A stretch of 64,000 nt of DNA from Snodgrassella alvi. Lineage in GTDB: Bacteria; Pseudomonadota; Gammaproteobacteria; Burkholderiales; Neisseriaceae. The notes under the pieces were generated by a model. That model saw nothing but the letters and a program-made list of their open reading frames with translations, had not been told where the DNA came from and made no database searches. Position 1 is the stretch's first letter, and each line of letters starts with the position of its first letter. Location of the stretch: assembly GCF_002777425.1 (NCBI RefSeq), contig NZ_MDVC01000113.1:42005-106004 (forward strand). Direction: 5' to 3'. Made by a program: the position numbers and the translations under genes. Shown one piece after another: positions 11,823 to 20,426 of the stretch.

Positions 11823-12958
11823 TGTGTTAGTTCGGTGGCTATATTATTAAAATAAATACGGATGGCAGCCTGATAGTCTGCGTCTTCCATTAAAAATGCA
11901 TCATGACCATGAGCAGACTGGAGTGCTATGTATTGTACAGGTTTGTTGGCGGCAACCAGAGCGTCGAGCAATTCCTGTGAACGTCTGGGGGAGAAGCGCC
12001 AGTCACTGCTGAAGCTGGCAATCAGTATTCTGGCCTGAATTGCTGATACTGCGGCAACTAAGTCGCCAGCATAATCACGTGCCGGATCAAAGTAATCCAG
12101 TGCTTTTGTCATCAGTAAATAACTATTGGCATCAAAAGCATCGGCAAATTTATCACCTTGATAATGTAGGTAGGATTCTACTTCAAATTCAACGTTGTAA
12201 TCATACTGATAGTTTGGCTGACGCATTTGCCGGCCAAATTTTTTGCCTAGCCCGTCTTCTGCCAGATAGGTGATGTGTCCCATCATGCGTGCTATACGCA
12301 AGCCACGGCGGGGAATCCGTTGTTGTAGGGCATAATGACCCTGACAGAAATCAGGGTCGGTAAGAATGGCTTGACGGGCTACATCATTAAAAGCGATATT
12401 TTGTGTCGATAAACGGGGAGCGGAGGCAATGATTAATGCATGACGTAAGCGTTGTGGCTGATCAATTGCCCACTGTAATGCCTGCATTCCGCCCAGGCTG
12501 CCGCCCATTACTGCTGCCCACTGCTGGATACCCAGCCGGTCGGCCAGCATGGCCTGACTCTGAACCCAGTCTTTTACTGTCACCATGGGAAAATCGGCAC
12601 CATATGCTTTGCTGGTGGCTGGATTGATGCTCAGTGGTCCGGTACTGCCATGGCAGCCTCCCAGATTATTCAGGCCTACGACAAAAAAGCGGTTGGTATC
12701 AACCGGTTTGCCGGGGCCAACCATGTTGTCCCACCAGCCGGGATGTTTATCGTTACTGCTATGATAGCCGGCAACGTGGTGATTTCCAGACAGCGCATGA
12801 CATATCAGTACCGCATTACTTTTGTCTGTATTAAGGGTGCCATATGTTTCAACCATTAATTCAAACTGTGGTAAAACACAACCGTTCTGCAAGGTTAACG
12901 GGCAGTCAAAAGACATTTTCTGCGGGGTAATTATGCCAATACTGTCTATTTCTTTCAT
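11819..12958 (-). CDS. metX: Homoserine O-acyltransferase MetX
   Basis: 379-residue alpha/beta-hydrolase-fold enzyme that acylates homoserine, the first committed step of methionine synthesis. The nucleophile elbow is GGSLGG at about residue 152; the other triad residues fall in the [11 protein letters not shown] and [11 protein letters not shown] segments near the C-terminus. Whether acetyl-CoA or succinyl-CoA is used cannot be read with certainty; the metW partnership resembles families in which succinyl-CoA activity has been reported. First gene of metX-metW. Confidence 0.93.
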   Translation of the reverse strand: MKEIDSIGIITPQKMSFDCPLTLQNGCVLPQFELMVETYGTLNTDKSNAVLICHALSGNHHVAGYHSSNDKHPGWWDNMVGPGKPVDTNRFFVVGLNNLGGCHGSTGPLSINPATSKAYGADFPMVTVKDWVQSQAMLADRLGIQQWAAVMGGSLGGMQALQWAIDQPQRLRHALIIASAPRLSTQNIAFNDVARQAILTDPDFCQGHYALQQRIPRRGLRIARMMGHITYLAEDGLGKKFGRQMRQPNYQYDYNVEFEVESYLHYQGDKFADAFDANSYLLMTKALDYFDPARDYAGDLVAAVSAIQARILIASFSSDWRFSPRRSQELLDALVAANKPVQYIALQSAHGHDAFLMEDADYQAAIRIYFNNIATELTQ

Positions 12959-13039
12959 GGGAATAGGTAAAAGAATAGAAAACTGGCATTATAACGGCTT
13001 TGTCTGGTTTGCACAGATTTAACGTGTTTTGGAAAATAT

Positions 13040-13222
13040 ATGCTAGGCCGATTGTTGCGTTTGTTTGTTGTGGTAATTTTGCTGGGTGTGCTGTTAAAGT
13101 ATGTGCTTGGAAAACAACAAAAGCAGAAACTTGGTTATTGGGTAAACTGTCTGGCGCTGATATTGCTGTTGATTACTTCGCTGATGTGGCTGTTGCATGC
13201 ACTGCAATCGGATTTCTGGTAA
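13040..13222 (+). CDS. Small two-helix membrane protein (possibly MIGRI family)
   Basis: 60 residues. Two hydrophobic stretches (about residues 5-23 and 35-54) flank a basic KQQKQKLGYW loop. The opening MLGRLLRL resembles the short Neisseriaceae proteins annotated as MIGRI; I recall that family only loosely. No strong ribosome-binding site precedes the ATG. It lies between divergent metX and convergent mdh with no operon partner. Function unknown. Confidence 0.55.
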   Translation: MLGRLLRLFVVVILLGVLLKYVLGKQQKQKLGYWVNCLALILLLITSLMWLLHALQSDFW

Positions 13223-13254
13223 TTGAGAAGTGTTGTGATTTTGATTAATAAAAG

Positions 13255-13287
13255 ATATCCGGCCAGCTATTCAGGCCGGCCGGATAT
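13255..13287. terminator. Bidirectional terminator between the small membrane gene and mdh
   Basis: Perfect 10-bp stem ATATCCGGCC (13255-13264) / GGCCGGATAT (13278-13287), flanked by A-rich sequence on the left and TTTTG on the right, so it can serve both converging genes. Confidence 0.85.
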
Positions 13288-13299
13288 TTTGTTCGTGTT

Positions 13300-14277
13300 T
13301 TATAATAAATTGCTAACTTCAGCTTTTTCTTCTTCAAGCTCAGCTAAAGTCTGGTTGATACGCTGCTGGCTGAATTCATCAATTGGCAAATCTTTGACAA
13401 TGGTGTACTCACCATTTTCACAGGTCATGGGGAAGCCAAATACAATTCCTTCCGGAATACCGTAGGAACCATCGGATGGGACACCCATGGTAACCCATTC
13501 GCCATCACTTCCGATTACCCAGTCATGAATCTGATCAATAATGGCGTTGGCGGCACTGGCTGCTGAGGACAGGCCGCGAGCTTCGATAATAGCAGAACCG
13601 CGTTTACCTACTTTAGGCAGATATTCGTTTACATACCAGTCCTGATCATTGATCATTTCTGCTACATTTTCGTTATCTAAAGTTGCAAAGCGGTAATCAG
13701 TGTACATGGTAGGGCTGTGATTTCCCCATATGCACAGTTTTTTAATTTTACTCACTGGCTTACCGGTTTTTTCAGCCAGCTGGCTAAGTGCGCGGTTTTG
13801 ATCCAGACGCATCAGAGCCGTGAAATTTTTAGCCGGCAGGTCTGGTGCGGACTTCATGGCAATATAGGCATTGGTATTGGCCGGATTACCAACTACCAGT
13901 ACTTTTACATCACGGCTGGCCACTTTATTTAAAGCCGCACCCTGAGTGGTAAATATTTCTGCATTTGCCTGTAGCAGATCGCTGCGTTCCATACCTTTAG
14001 TACGCGGGCGGGCGCCAACGAGGATGGCTATGTCTGCATCTTTGAATGCTACCTCTGGATCATGTGTAGTGAACATGTCGACCAGCAGAGGAAATGCGCA
14101 ATCCTGTAATTCCATCATCACGCCCTGAGCAGCAGTTTGTGACTGTGGTAAATCAAGAAGTTGCAGAATAACCGGAGTATCAGTTCCAAGCATGTCACCA
14201 CTGGCAATGCGGAACAGCAAAGCATAACCAATCTGACCGGTAGCACCCGTCACGGCGATGCGCACAGGTTTTTTCAT
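13300..14277 (-). CDS. mdh: Malate dehydrogenase (NAD-dependent)
   Basis: 325 residues. The N-terminal Rossmann motif is [16 protein letters not shown], followed by the mobile loop with substrate arginines ([15 protein letters not shown]), [10 protein letters not shown], and the catalytic His in [10 protein letters not shown]. This is the longer MDH type seen in many betaproteobacteria, interconverting malate and oxaloacetate in the TCA cycle. It is divergent from the regulator at 14497 and close to the sdh operon. Pathogenic Neisseria are generally described as relying on malate:quinone oxidoreductase instead, so its presence is a lineage marker. Confidence 0.95.
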   Translation of the reverse strand: MKKPVRIAVTGATGQIGYALLFRIASGDMLGTDTPVILQLLDLPQSQTAAQGVMMELQDCAFPLLVDMFTTHDPEVAFKDADIAILVGARPRTKGMERSDLLQANAEIFTTQGAALNKVASRDVKVLVVGNPANTNAYIAMKSAPDLPAKNFTALMRLDQNRALSQLAEKTGKPVSKIKKLCIWGNHSPTMYTDYRFATLDNENVAEMINDQDWYVNEYLPKVGKRGSAIIEARGLSSAASAANAIIDQIHDWVIGSDGEWVTMGVPSDGSYGIPEGIVFGFPMTCENGEYTIVKDLPIDEFSQQRINQTLAELEEEKAEVSNLL

Positions 14278-14496
14278 AACTTATCCTCTTAAAAATAAAA
14301 ACACGACTACAAATATTTTTCTTGTCTTTGAAGCGGTGGATTTGGCAGCACTACAAGAATTTGGCGCGTATGATAACAAAATTCTGTTTAAGGTTAAATT
14401 AATTGGCGTAATAGATTGGTGTCTTTTTGAGAATATTGGCGCAATTTTTCATGCTATCTTATGTCTTATATAAGACTTTGTTTACTTGAGTTTGAA
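14278..14496. promoter_or_regulatory. Divergent control region between mdh and the GntR-type gene
   Basis: About 220 bp that must hold the promoters of both genes. The segment near 14440-14490 is AT-rich and includes TTATGTCTTATATAAGAC, an imperfect palindrome overlapping the alternative upstream start of the regulator. This is a plausible autoregulatory operator, but nothing here proves it. Confidence 0.35.
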
Positions 14497-15261
14497 ATGT
14501 CGTACAATAGATTAAAAATTAATCCGCTTAAAAGGCATATGCCTTTATATCAGTTAGTAATGCAGAGGGTTGTACATTTACTTGTGGATGGTGATTTCAG
14601 ACCCGGACAGCAGTTACCCAGTGAATGGGATCTCGCTGCACTATGGGGCGTGAGTCAGGGTACGGTACGCAAGGGTTTGAATGAACTGGTATCACGAGGC
14701 ATTTTGCAGCGTCATCAGGGGGTAGGTACTTTTGTTACTCAGCAAAACTGGGACTGGGGCAGTTATTCTTTTACCGCATTGCCTGTATTGCAGCATGGTA
14801 AAACGAAGCAGGTTTGGCCGGTAGCAGAAGTACTTAGTCTGGTGGTGACTGCTGCGGATGAGGAAACAGCGGTTCAGTTAGGCTTAAAAATAGCTGCGCC
14901 GGTGTGGAAGATAATGTTGCTGTGGCGTACAGGTTTCACTGAGGTGGCAATAGATGAGTTATTTTTACCTGTTGCATTATTACCAGATTTAAATGTGAGG
15001 TTTGTGCGTCGTCGTCGCAGTTTTTATGCTTTTTTGTTGCTTGAATATGATGTTCTGGTGGATACTGCGCAACAATGGCTTTGGCAGACTATATTGCATC
15101 CAGAAATAGCCAGACTGCTAAACGCAGATATGGCTCTGCCTGCACTTTGTCTGGGACGTTTGAGCCAGAGTGTCGACGGTGTGCTCTATGAGTGGCGCCG
15201 GCGTTATTTACAGCTTGGAAATCAAGCTCTGCAGTTAAGTGGTACTGCTGCTGAATTTTGA
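14497..15261 (+). CDS. GntR-family (HutC subfamily) transcriptional regulator
   Basis: 254 residues from the ATG at 14497; an upstream in-frame ATG at 14461 would add 12 residues but has no ribosome-binding site. The N-terminal winged helix reads PLYQLVMQRVVHLLVDGDF, PGQQLPSEWDLAALWGVSQG, RKGLNELVSRGILQR. The C-terminal half is a UTRA-type ligand domain (WKIMLLWRTG, AIDELFLPV). It is divergent from mdh and sits directly before sdhC. By position it is a candidate regulator of the TCA block, sensing an unknown small metabolite. The subfamily call is good; the target genes are inference. Confidence 0.8.
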   Translation: MSYNRLKINPLKRHMPLYQLVMQRVVHLLVDGDFRPGQQLPSEWDLAALWGVSQGTVRKGLNELVSRGILQRHQGVGTFVTQQNWDWGSYSFTALPVLQHGKTKQVWPVAEVLSLVVTAADEETAVQLGLKIAAPVWKIMLLWRTGFTEVAIDELFLPVALLPDLNVRFVRRRRSFYAFLLLEYDVLVDTAQQWLWQTILHPEIARLLNADMALPALCLGRLSQSVDGVLYEWRRRYLQLGNQALQLSGTAAEF

Positions 15262-15402
15262 GGGCTGAATTGTAAATAATGTGTGTGTTTTGTTTTTACC
15301 TATTTGTTAAAAACTAGGTCAATTGCTGTAAATTTCGGTTTGAGGCGGCTCAGGTCGCTGGTTTTGAGTTTTAAATCTTCTAATAATCAAGAGGAGTTAC
15401 CG

Positions 15403-15783
15403 ATGCAAAAAGAAAGGCCAGTGTATCTGGATATACATAAGATACGATTACCCATTCCGGGTATTGTATCTATTTTTCATCGTTTCAGTGGTGTGGCGCT
15501 GTTTATCTGTATTCCGCTGTTGTTATGGCTGTTTTCAGGTACGCTGTCCCATGAATCTGCGTTTAATACCTATCATGCGCTTGTGCAGAATCCTTTGGCG
15601 AAGTGTGTTCTTTTTGTTCTGCTGCTGGCTTATGTTTATCACAGTCTGGCTGGTGTTCGCTTCCTGCTGCTGGATATTCATAAAGGCACAGAGTTGAAAA
15701 CAGCACGAACTTCTGCCAAAGCAGTAGTTGTTTGCGCAATTGTATTGACCGTTATTATTTATGGAGCGTGCTTATTATCATGA
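15403..15783 (+). CDS. sdhC: Succinate dehydrogenase cytochrome b556 subunit
   Basis: 126 residues, three membrane helices. The start at 15403 is chosen because GAGGAG at 15391-15396 is well placed and the protein then begins MQKERPVYLDIHKIRLPIPG, as in the family. SIFHRFSG is the quinone-site motif, and YHSLAGVRFLLLDIH holds the haem-ligand histidine. With SdhD it anchors the enzyme in the inner membrane and passes electrons to ubiquinone. The stop overlaps the sdhD start (ATGA). Confidence 0.93.
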   Translation: MQKERPVYLDIHKIRLPIPGIVSIFHRFSGVALFICIPLLLWLFSGTLSHESAFNTYHALVQNPLAKCVLFVLLLAYVYHSLAGVRFLLLDIHKGTELKTARTSAKAVVVCAIVLTVIIYGACLLS

Positions 15784-16127
15784 TTGATCGTAACTTGGCT
15801 GGCGCGCACTATGGTTTGCGCGACTGGATTATGCAGCGTATCACCGCAGTAGTCATGTTGGTGTATTCAGTACTTTTTTTAATCATGATTATTTGCTTAC
15901 CGCACAGTTATCAGCAATGGCAGTGTTTCTTTGCCCAAACCTGGGTACGTCTGATAACACAGATTTTTGTGCTGGCGCTGGTATTACATGCCTGGGTTGG
16001 CATTCGTGATTTGTGGATGGACTATATCAAACCGGTAGGTTTGCGCCTGTTTTTGCACGTCGCCACAATTTTATGGCTGCTTGGCAGTCTGATTTATTCT
16101 GTTAAAGTGATTTGGGGGTTAGCATGA
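15780..16127 (+). CDS. sdhD: Succinate dehydrogenase membrane anchor subunit
   Basis: 115 residues with three hydrophobic helices. The ATG at 15780 overlaps the sdhC stop. Family features are [17 protein letters not shown] at the N-terminus and [16 protein letters not shown] in the middle. It forms the haem b and quinone site together with SdhC. Its stop in turn overlaps the sdhA start (ATGA at 16124-16127), so the three genes are translationally coupled. Confidence 0.92.
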   Translation: MIDRNLAGAHYGLRDWIMQRITAVVMLVYSVLFLIMIICLPHSYQQWQCFFAQTWVRLITQIFVLALVLHAWVGIRDLWMDYIKPVGLRLFLHVATILWLLGSLIYSVKVIWGLA

Positions 16128-17899
16128 GTATGCCCAAGAGTTTACCGGTACGTCGTTTTGATGCAGTAATCGTTGGCGGCGGTGGTGCAGGGCTTCGTGC
16201 GGCTCTGCAATTATCTAAAGCAGGTTTGAATACAGTGGTGTTGTCCAAGGTTTTCCCAACCCGTTCTCATACGGTAGCCGCTCAGGGTGGTATCTCTGCC
16301 TCTCTTGGCAATGTGCAGGAAGACCACTGGAACTGGCATATGTACGATACGGTTAAAGGTTCTGACTGGCTGGGTGATCAGGATGCGATTGAATTTATGA
16401 CGCGCCGTGCACCTGATGCTGTTGTGGAACTGGAGCACATGGGTATGCCGTTTGACCGTGTTGAATCTGGCAAGATTTATCAGCGTCCGTTTGGCGGACA
16501 TACAGCCGAATTCGGTAAACGTGCGGTAGAGCGTGCCTGTGCTGTGGCAGACCGTACCGGCCACGCGATGCTGCATACTTTGTATCAGCAAAATGTACAT
16601 GCAGAAACTCAGTTTTTTGTTGAATGGGCTGCTCTTGATCTGATTCGTGATTCCGAGGGTGTGGTTATTGGTGTTATCGCCATGGAAATGGAAACTGGTG
16701 AAGTTTTCATTCTGCATGCCAAAGCGGTGTTATTTGCTACAGGTGGCGCGGGTCGTATTTATGCTTCTTCTACCAATGCCTATATGAATACTGGTGATGG
16801 TTTGGGTATGGCTGCGCGTGCTGGTATTCCTCTGGAAGATATGGAGTTCTGGCAGTTCCATCCTACTGGTGTGGCTGGTGCCGGAGTTTTGATTACTGAG
16901 GGAGTACGTGGCGAAGGCGGAATTCTGCTGAACAGTGAGGGTGAGCGTTTTATGGAGCGTTATGCACCTACTGTGAAAGATTTGGCTTGCCGTGATGTGG
17001 TTTCGCGGGCTATGTCCATTGAAATCCATGAAGGCCGTGGTGTTGGTAAGAATAAGGACCACGTTCTGCTGAAAGTCGATCATCTTGGTGCAGAAAAAAT
17101 TATGGAAAAATTGCCGGGTATTCGCGAAATTTCCATTCAGTTTGCTGGTGTTGATCCGATTAAGGATCCGATTCCGGTGGTGCCAACCTGCCACTATATG
17201 ATGGGGGGTATTCCTACCAATTATCATGGTCAGGTAGTAATGGCCAAAGGTGATGATCTGGAAGCTCCGGTGCCTGGTTTTTATGCAGCAGGTGAATGTG
17301 CCTGTGCATCGGTGCATGGTGCTAACCGTCTGGGTACCAATTCATTACTTGATCTGGTGGTGTTTGGTAAGGCGGCTGGTGATCATATGATTGATTATAT
17401 TAAGAAACAGGGTGCGCATCGTGAGTTGCCTGCTGATGTGGGCGAGAAAACACTTGCACGCCTTAGCCGTCTGGATAATCAGACTAATGGTGAAGAAGTA
17501 TCTGAGGTACGTAATGACTTGCAACGGTGTGTTCAGTCGCATGCAGGTGTGTTCCGTACCGATGCTTTGTTGCAGGATGGCATTGAGAAAATTAATGCAA
17601 TTGCTGAACGCGTAGCCAAAACGCAGATTCATGACAAGAGTAAAGTGTGGAATACAGCACGACTCGAAGCACTGGAGCTGGATAATCTGATTGAAGTGGC
17701 TCAGGCTACGCTGGTTTCTGCTGCTGCACGTAAAGAATCACGCGGCGCCCATGCTTCAGATGACCATCCAAACCGTGACGATGAAAACTGGATGAAACAC
17801 ACACTATATTATGCAGAAGACCAGCATCTGGAATATAAGCCGGTACATACTAAACCTTTGAGTGTGGAATATATAAAACCGGCTGAACGCGTTTACTAA
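16124..17899 (+). CDS. sdhA: Succinate dehydrogenase flavoprotein subunit
   Basis: 591 residues from the ATG at 16124 (ribosome-binding GGGGG at 16114-16118); a second ATG at 16130 is possible. The FAD-binding motif is [15 protein letters not shown] is attached covalently through His49 in SHTVAAQGG. Active-site segments HPTG and RGEGG are present, and the C-terminal capping region ends with [16 protein letters not shown]. It oxidises succinate to fumarate at the cytoplasmic face of the membrane. Long open frames on the opposite strand here are shadows of strong codon bias. Confidence 0.96.
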   Translation: MSMPKSLPVRRFDAVIVGGGGAGLRAALQLSKAGLNTVVLSKVFPTRSHTVAAQGGISASLGNVQEDHWNWHMYDTVKGSDWLGDQDAIEFMTRRAPDAVVELEHMGMPFDRVESGKIYQRPFGGHTAEFGKRAVERACAVADRTGHAMLHTLYQQNVHAETQFFVEWAALDLIRDSEGVVIGVIAMEMETGEVFILHAKAVLFATGGAGRIYASSTNAYMNTGDGLGMAARAGIPLEDMEFWQFHPTGVAGAGVLITEGVRGEGGILLNSEGERFMERYAPTVKDLACRDVVSRAMSIEIHEGRGVGKNKDHVLLKVDHLGAEKIMEKLPGIREISIQFAGVDPIKDPIPVVPTCHYMMGGIPTNYHGQVVMAKGDDLEAPVPGFYAAGECACASVHGANRLGTNSLLDLVVFGKAAGDHMIDYIKKQGAHRELPADVGEKTLARLSRLDNQTNGEEVSEVRNDLQRCVQSHAGVFRTDALLQDGIEKINAIAERVAKTQIHDKSKVWNTARLEALELDNLIEVAQATLVSAAARKESRGAHASDDHPNRDDENWMKHTLYYAEDQHLEYKPVHTKPLSVEYIKPAERVY

Positions 17900-17911
17900 G
17901 GAACTATCAAG

Positions 17912-18616
17912 ATGGAAAAAATCCGCCTCCAAGTGTACCGCTACAATCCTGATGTGGATGCCAAGCCGTACATGAAAGATTATGAACTCGAAATCGAACC
18001 TACAGATGTGAAGCTGTTGGATGCGCTGATTAAGCTTAAGGCGCAGGATGACAGCCTGTCTTTTCGCCGCTCTTGCCGTGAAGGCATTTGTGGTTCTGAT
18101 GGGATGAATATTAATGGTAAGAATGGCTTGGCCTGTCTGACTGATATTCGCAGTTTGAAGCAGCCAATTGTTTTGAAACCACTGCCAGCTTTGCCTGTTA
18201 TTCGTGACTTAATTGTTGATTTTACGCAGTTCTTTAATCAATATCATTCGGTTAAACCCTATTTGATTAATGACACGGCGGCACCGACAGGGGAGCGTTT
18301 ACAGTCGCAGGCGGAACGCAAAGAGCTGGACGGTCTGTATGAATGTATTTTGTGTGCCTGCTGTTCTACCTCATGTCCTTCGTTCTGGTGGAATCCAGAC
18401 AAGTTTGTTGGCCCGTCCGGTTTGTTGAATGCTTATCGTTTTATTGCTGATACTCGTGATACGCGCACTAATGAACGTCTGGATAATCTGAATGATCCTT
18501 ACCGGCTGTTCCGTTGCCATACAATTATGAATTGTGTGGATGTTTGTCCGAAACATCTGAATCCAACGCGGGCTATCGGTAAGATTAAAGATTTAATGTT
18601 AAGAAGAGCAATCTGA
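17912..18616 (+). CDS. sdhB: Succinate dehydrogenase iron-sulfur subunit
   Basis: 234 residues. A [2Fe-2S] ferredoxin domain carries SCREGICGSD and a distal Cys in GLACL. The C-terminal domain carries CILCACCSTSCP ([4Fe-4S]) and CHTIMNCVDVCPKHLNP ([3Fe-4S]). It moves electrons from SdhA flavin to the membrane quinone. It starts 12 bp after sdhA with AAGGA upstream, and its stop overlaps the sdhE start. Confidence 0.96.
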   Translation: MEKIRLQVYRYNPDVDAKPYMKDYELEIEPTDVKLLDALIKLKAQDDSLSFRRSCREGICGSDGMNINGKNGLACLTDIRSLKQPIVLKPLPALPVIRDLIVDFTQFFNQYHSVKPYLINDTAAPTGERLQSQAERKELDGLYECILCACCSTSCPSFWWNPDKFVGPSGLLNAYRFIADTRDTRTNERLDNLNDPYRLFRCHTIMNCVDVCPKHLNPTRAIGKIKDLMLRRAI

Positions 18617-18873
18617 TGCAGCATTTTGATGATAATGCCAAACGTCGCATACGCTGGTTAACCCGTCGTGGCCTGCTGGAGCTGGATATTATTTTAGGTC
18701 GCTTTATGTCTCATACCTTTGATCAGCTATCAGATGATGAGTTGAATGCATTTGTGGCGTTAATGGATTTACCTGACCCGGAAATTCTGGCATTGATCAA
18801 TCAGTCTGGAAACTGTAAAAGTGTCCAGTTTGAGCCTGTTCTGGAGAAAATCAGGCAGGCTCAATTTTTGTAA
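18616..18873 (+). CDS. sdhE: FAD assembly factor SdhE
   Basis: 85 residues. The hallmark RGLLELD motif near residue 18 matches the conserved RGxxE of the SdhE/SDHAF2 family, which promotes covalent flavinylation of SdhA. It follows sdhB with a one-base stop/start overlap (TGATG), so the protein is made with its client. Confidence 0.92.
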   Translation: MQHFDDNAKRRIRWLTRRGLLELDIILGRFMSHTFDQLSDDELNAFVALMDLPDPEILALINQSGNCKSVQFEPVLEKIRQAQFL

Positions 18874-18945
18874 ATGCTTCTCTTTCGTTAATGTTTTTTA
18901 GTTTAGTTTATTTAAATAGAAAAAGTGAAAATTAAGGAGTTGGAG

Positions 18946-20229
18946 ATGGCCAAGAACGCTATACTAAACATTGAAGGACAAGAGTCTTTTGAGATGCCGG
19001 TATTGTCTGGCAGTTTGGGGCCGGATGTAGTTGATATTAATAAGCTGTATGCTGGTACAGGCATGTTTATGTTTGACCCAGGGTTTACATCAACAGCATC
19101 CTGCGAATCGAAAATCACCTTTATCGATGGTGAAAAGGGGCAGTTATATTATCGTGGATATCCCATTGAACAGCTAGCGGAGCACAGTGATTATCTGGAA
19201 ACCTGCTATTTGCTGATATATGGTGAGTTACCTGATGCAGTCGAAAAACAGAAATTCGAACTGGGTGTTTTGCGTCATAATATGGTGCATGAACAGCTAA
19301 CCTGGTTTTTCCGGGGATTTCGTCGTGATGCTCATCCGATGTCAATGATGGTAGGGGTAGTAGGTGCACTGGCGGCATTCTATCAGGATAGTTTGGATAT
19401 TAATAATCCTGATCACCGCCGGATTGCTGAATACCGCATGATTGCCAAGGTGCCAACTCTGGCTGCAATGTGTTATCGCTACTCAAAAGGTTTGCCATTT
19501 AATTATCCGCGTAACAGTTTGTCTTATACCGGCAACTTTATGCATATGATGTTTGCTAAACCAACTGAGGACTATGTAGTCAATCCTGTGCTGGAACGTG
19601 CTCTGGATCGGATTTTCATTTTGCATGCAGATCATGAGCAGAATGCTTCCACATCAACTGTGCGTTTGGCTGGTTCGTCTGGTGCCAATCCTTTTGCCTG
19701 CATTGCCGCGGGTATTGCCTGCCTTTGGGGGCCGGCTCATGGTGGTGCCAATGAGGCAGTGTTGAAAATGCTGGATGAGATTGGTGATGTATCCCGTGTT
19801 GAAGAATTTATACAGGGAGTTAAAGAAAAACGTTATCGTCTGATGGGTTTTGGGCATCGTGTATACAAAAACATGGATCCACGTGCCAAGATTATGAAAC
19901 AGACTTGTGATGAAGTATTAAATGAGCTGGGATTACAAGACAGTCCTAAATTCAAGCTGGCAATGGCTTTGGAAAAAATTGCTCTGGAAGACCCGTATTT
20001 CATTGAACGCAAGCTGTATCCGAACGTTGATTTTTACTCCGGTATTGTTTTAAGTGCATTGGGTATTCCGACCACGATGTTCACTGTGCTGTTTGCTTTA
20101 GCCCGTACCGTAGGCTGGGTATCACACTGGCACGAAATGATTGCTGACCCGAATCAGAAAATTGGCCGTCCACGACAGCTATATACTGGTTCTGGCCGGC
20201 GCGATTATCTACCTGTAGATAAACGCTAA
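18946..20229 (+). CDS. gltA: Citrate synthase
   Basis: 427 residues from the ATG at 18946, preceded by AAGGAG at 18934-18939. Condenses oxaloacetate and acetyl-CoA. Catalytic segments are [24 protein letters not shown] and [15 protein letters not shown], and the C-terminus has [17 protein letters not shown]. Length and N-terminal beta domain fit the type II, NADH-sensitive hexameric enzyme of Gram-negative bacteria. It is 72 bp from sdhE in the same direction and likely co-transcribed. Confidence 0.96.
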   Translation: MAKNAILNIEGQESFEMPVLSGSLGPDVVDINKLYAGTGMFMFDPGFTSTASCESKITFIDGEKGQLYYRGYPIEQLAEHSDYLETCYLLIYGELPDAVEKQKFELGVLRHNMVHEQLTWFFRGFRRDAHPMSMMVGVVGALAAFYQDSLDINNPDHRRIAEYRMIAKVPTLAAMCYRYSKGLPFNYPRNSLSYTGNFMHMMFAKPTEDYVVNPVLERALDRIFILHADHEQNASTSTVRLAGSSGANPFACIAAGIACLWGPAHGGANEAVLKMLDEIGDVSRVEEFIQGVKEKRYRLMGFGHRVYKNMDPRAKIMKQTCDEVLNELGLQDSPKFKLAMALEKIALEDPYFIERKLYPNVDFYSGIVLSALGIPTTMFTVLFALARTVGWVSHWHEMIADPNQKIGRPRQLYTGSGRRDYLPVDKR

Positions 20230-20240
20230 TTATTTGTGTG

Positions 20241-20267
20241 TTCAGGCAGCTTTATAAGCTGCCTGAA
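20241..20267 (+). terminator. Inverted repeat after gltA with uptake-sequence-like arms
   Basis: Perfect 10-bp arms CAGGCAGCTT (20243-20252) / AAGCTGCCTG (20256-20265) with a 3-nt loop, flanked by TT and AA. There is no T-run, so it is a weak terminator at best. The arms read GCTGCCTGAA outward, resembling DNA uptake sequence dialects of some Neisseriaceae. Confidence 0.55.
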
Positions 20268-20300
20268 ACATACTGATGCTTCATCCCTATGTATGCACGT

Positions 20301-20361
20301 GGTGATCTGGAATCGGTATGTTGATATGCGGTAATCTGGAATCGGCATTCGATTCTCGAAT
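20301..20361. promoter_or_regulatory. Direct repeats and palindrome upstream of sucA
   Basis: A 19-bp element at 20301-20319 recurs at 20330-20348 with two mismatches (core ATCTGGAATCGG), 29 bp apart. It is followed by the palindrome ATTCGA-TTC-TCGAAT at 20347-20361. Spacing near three helical turns suggests paired protein binding sites before sucA. No known regulator is assigned. Confidence 0.45.
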
Positions 20362-20426
20362 TGAATATTGGTAGGGGATAGTGATATTCCTGTTTTATTA
20401 GTTTAAGGTAAAAAAGGGTTTTTACC

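Noticed and set aside
16211..17632. Three long minus-strand frames (95-195 codons) opposite sdhA
   Set aside because: They are antisense shadows caused by codon bias of a highly expressed gene; His/Thr-rich products without ribosome-binding sites or family signatures.
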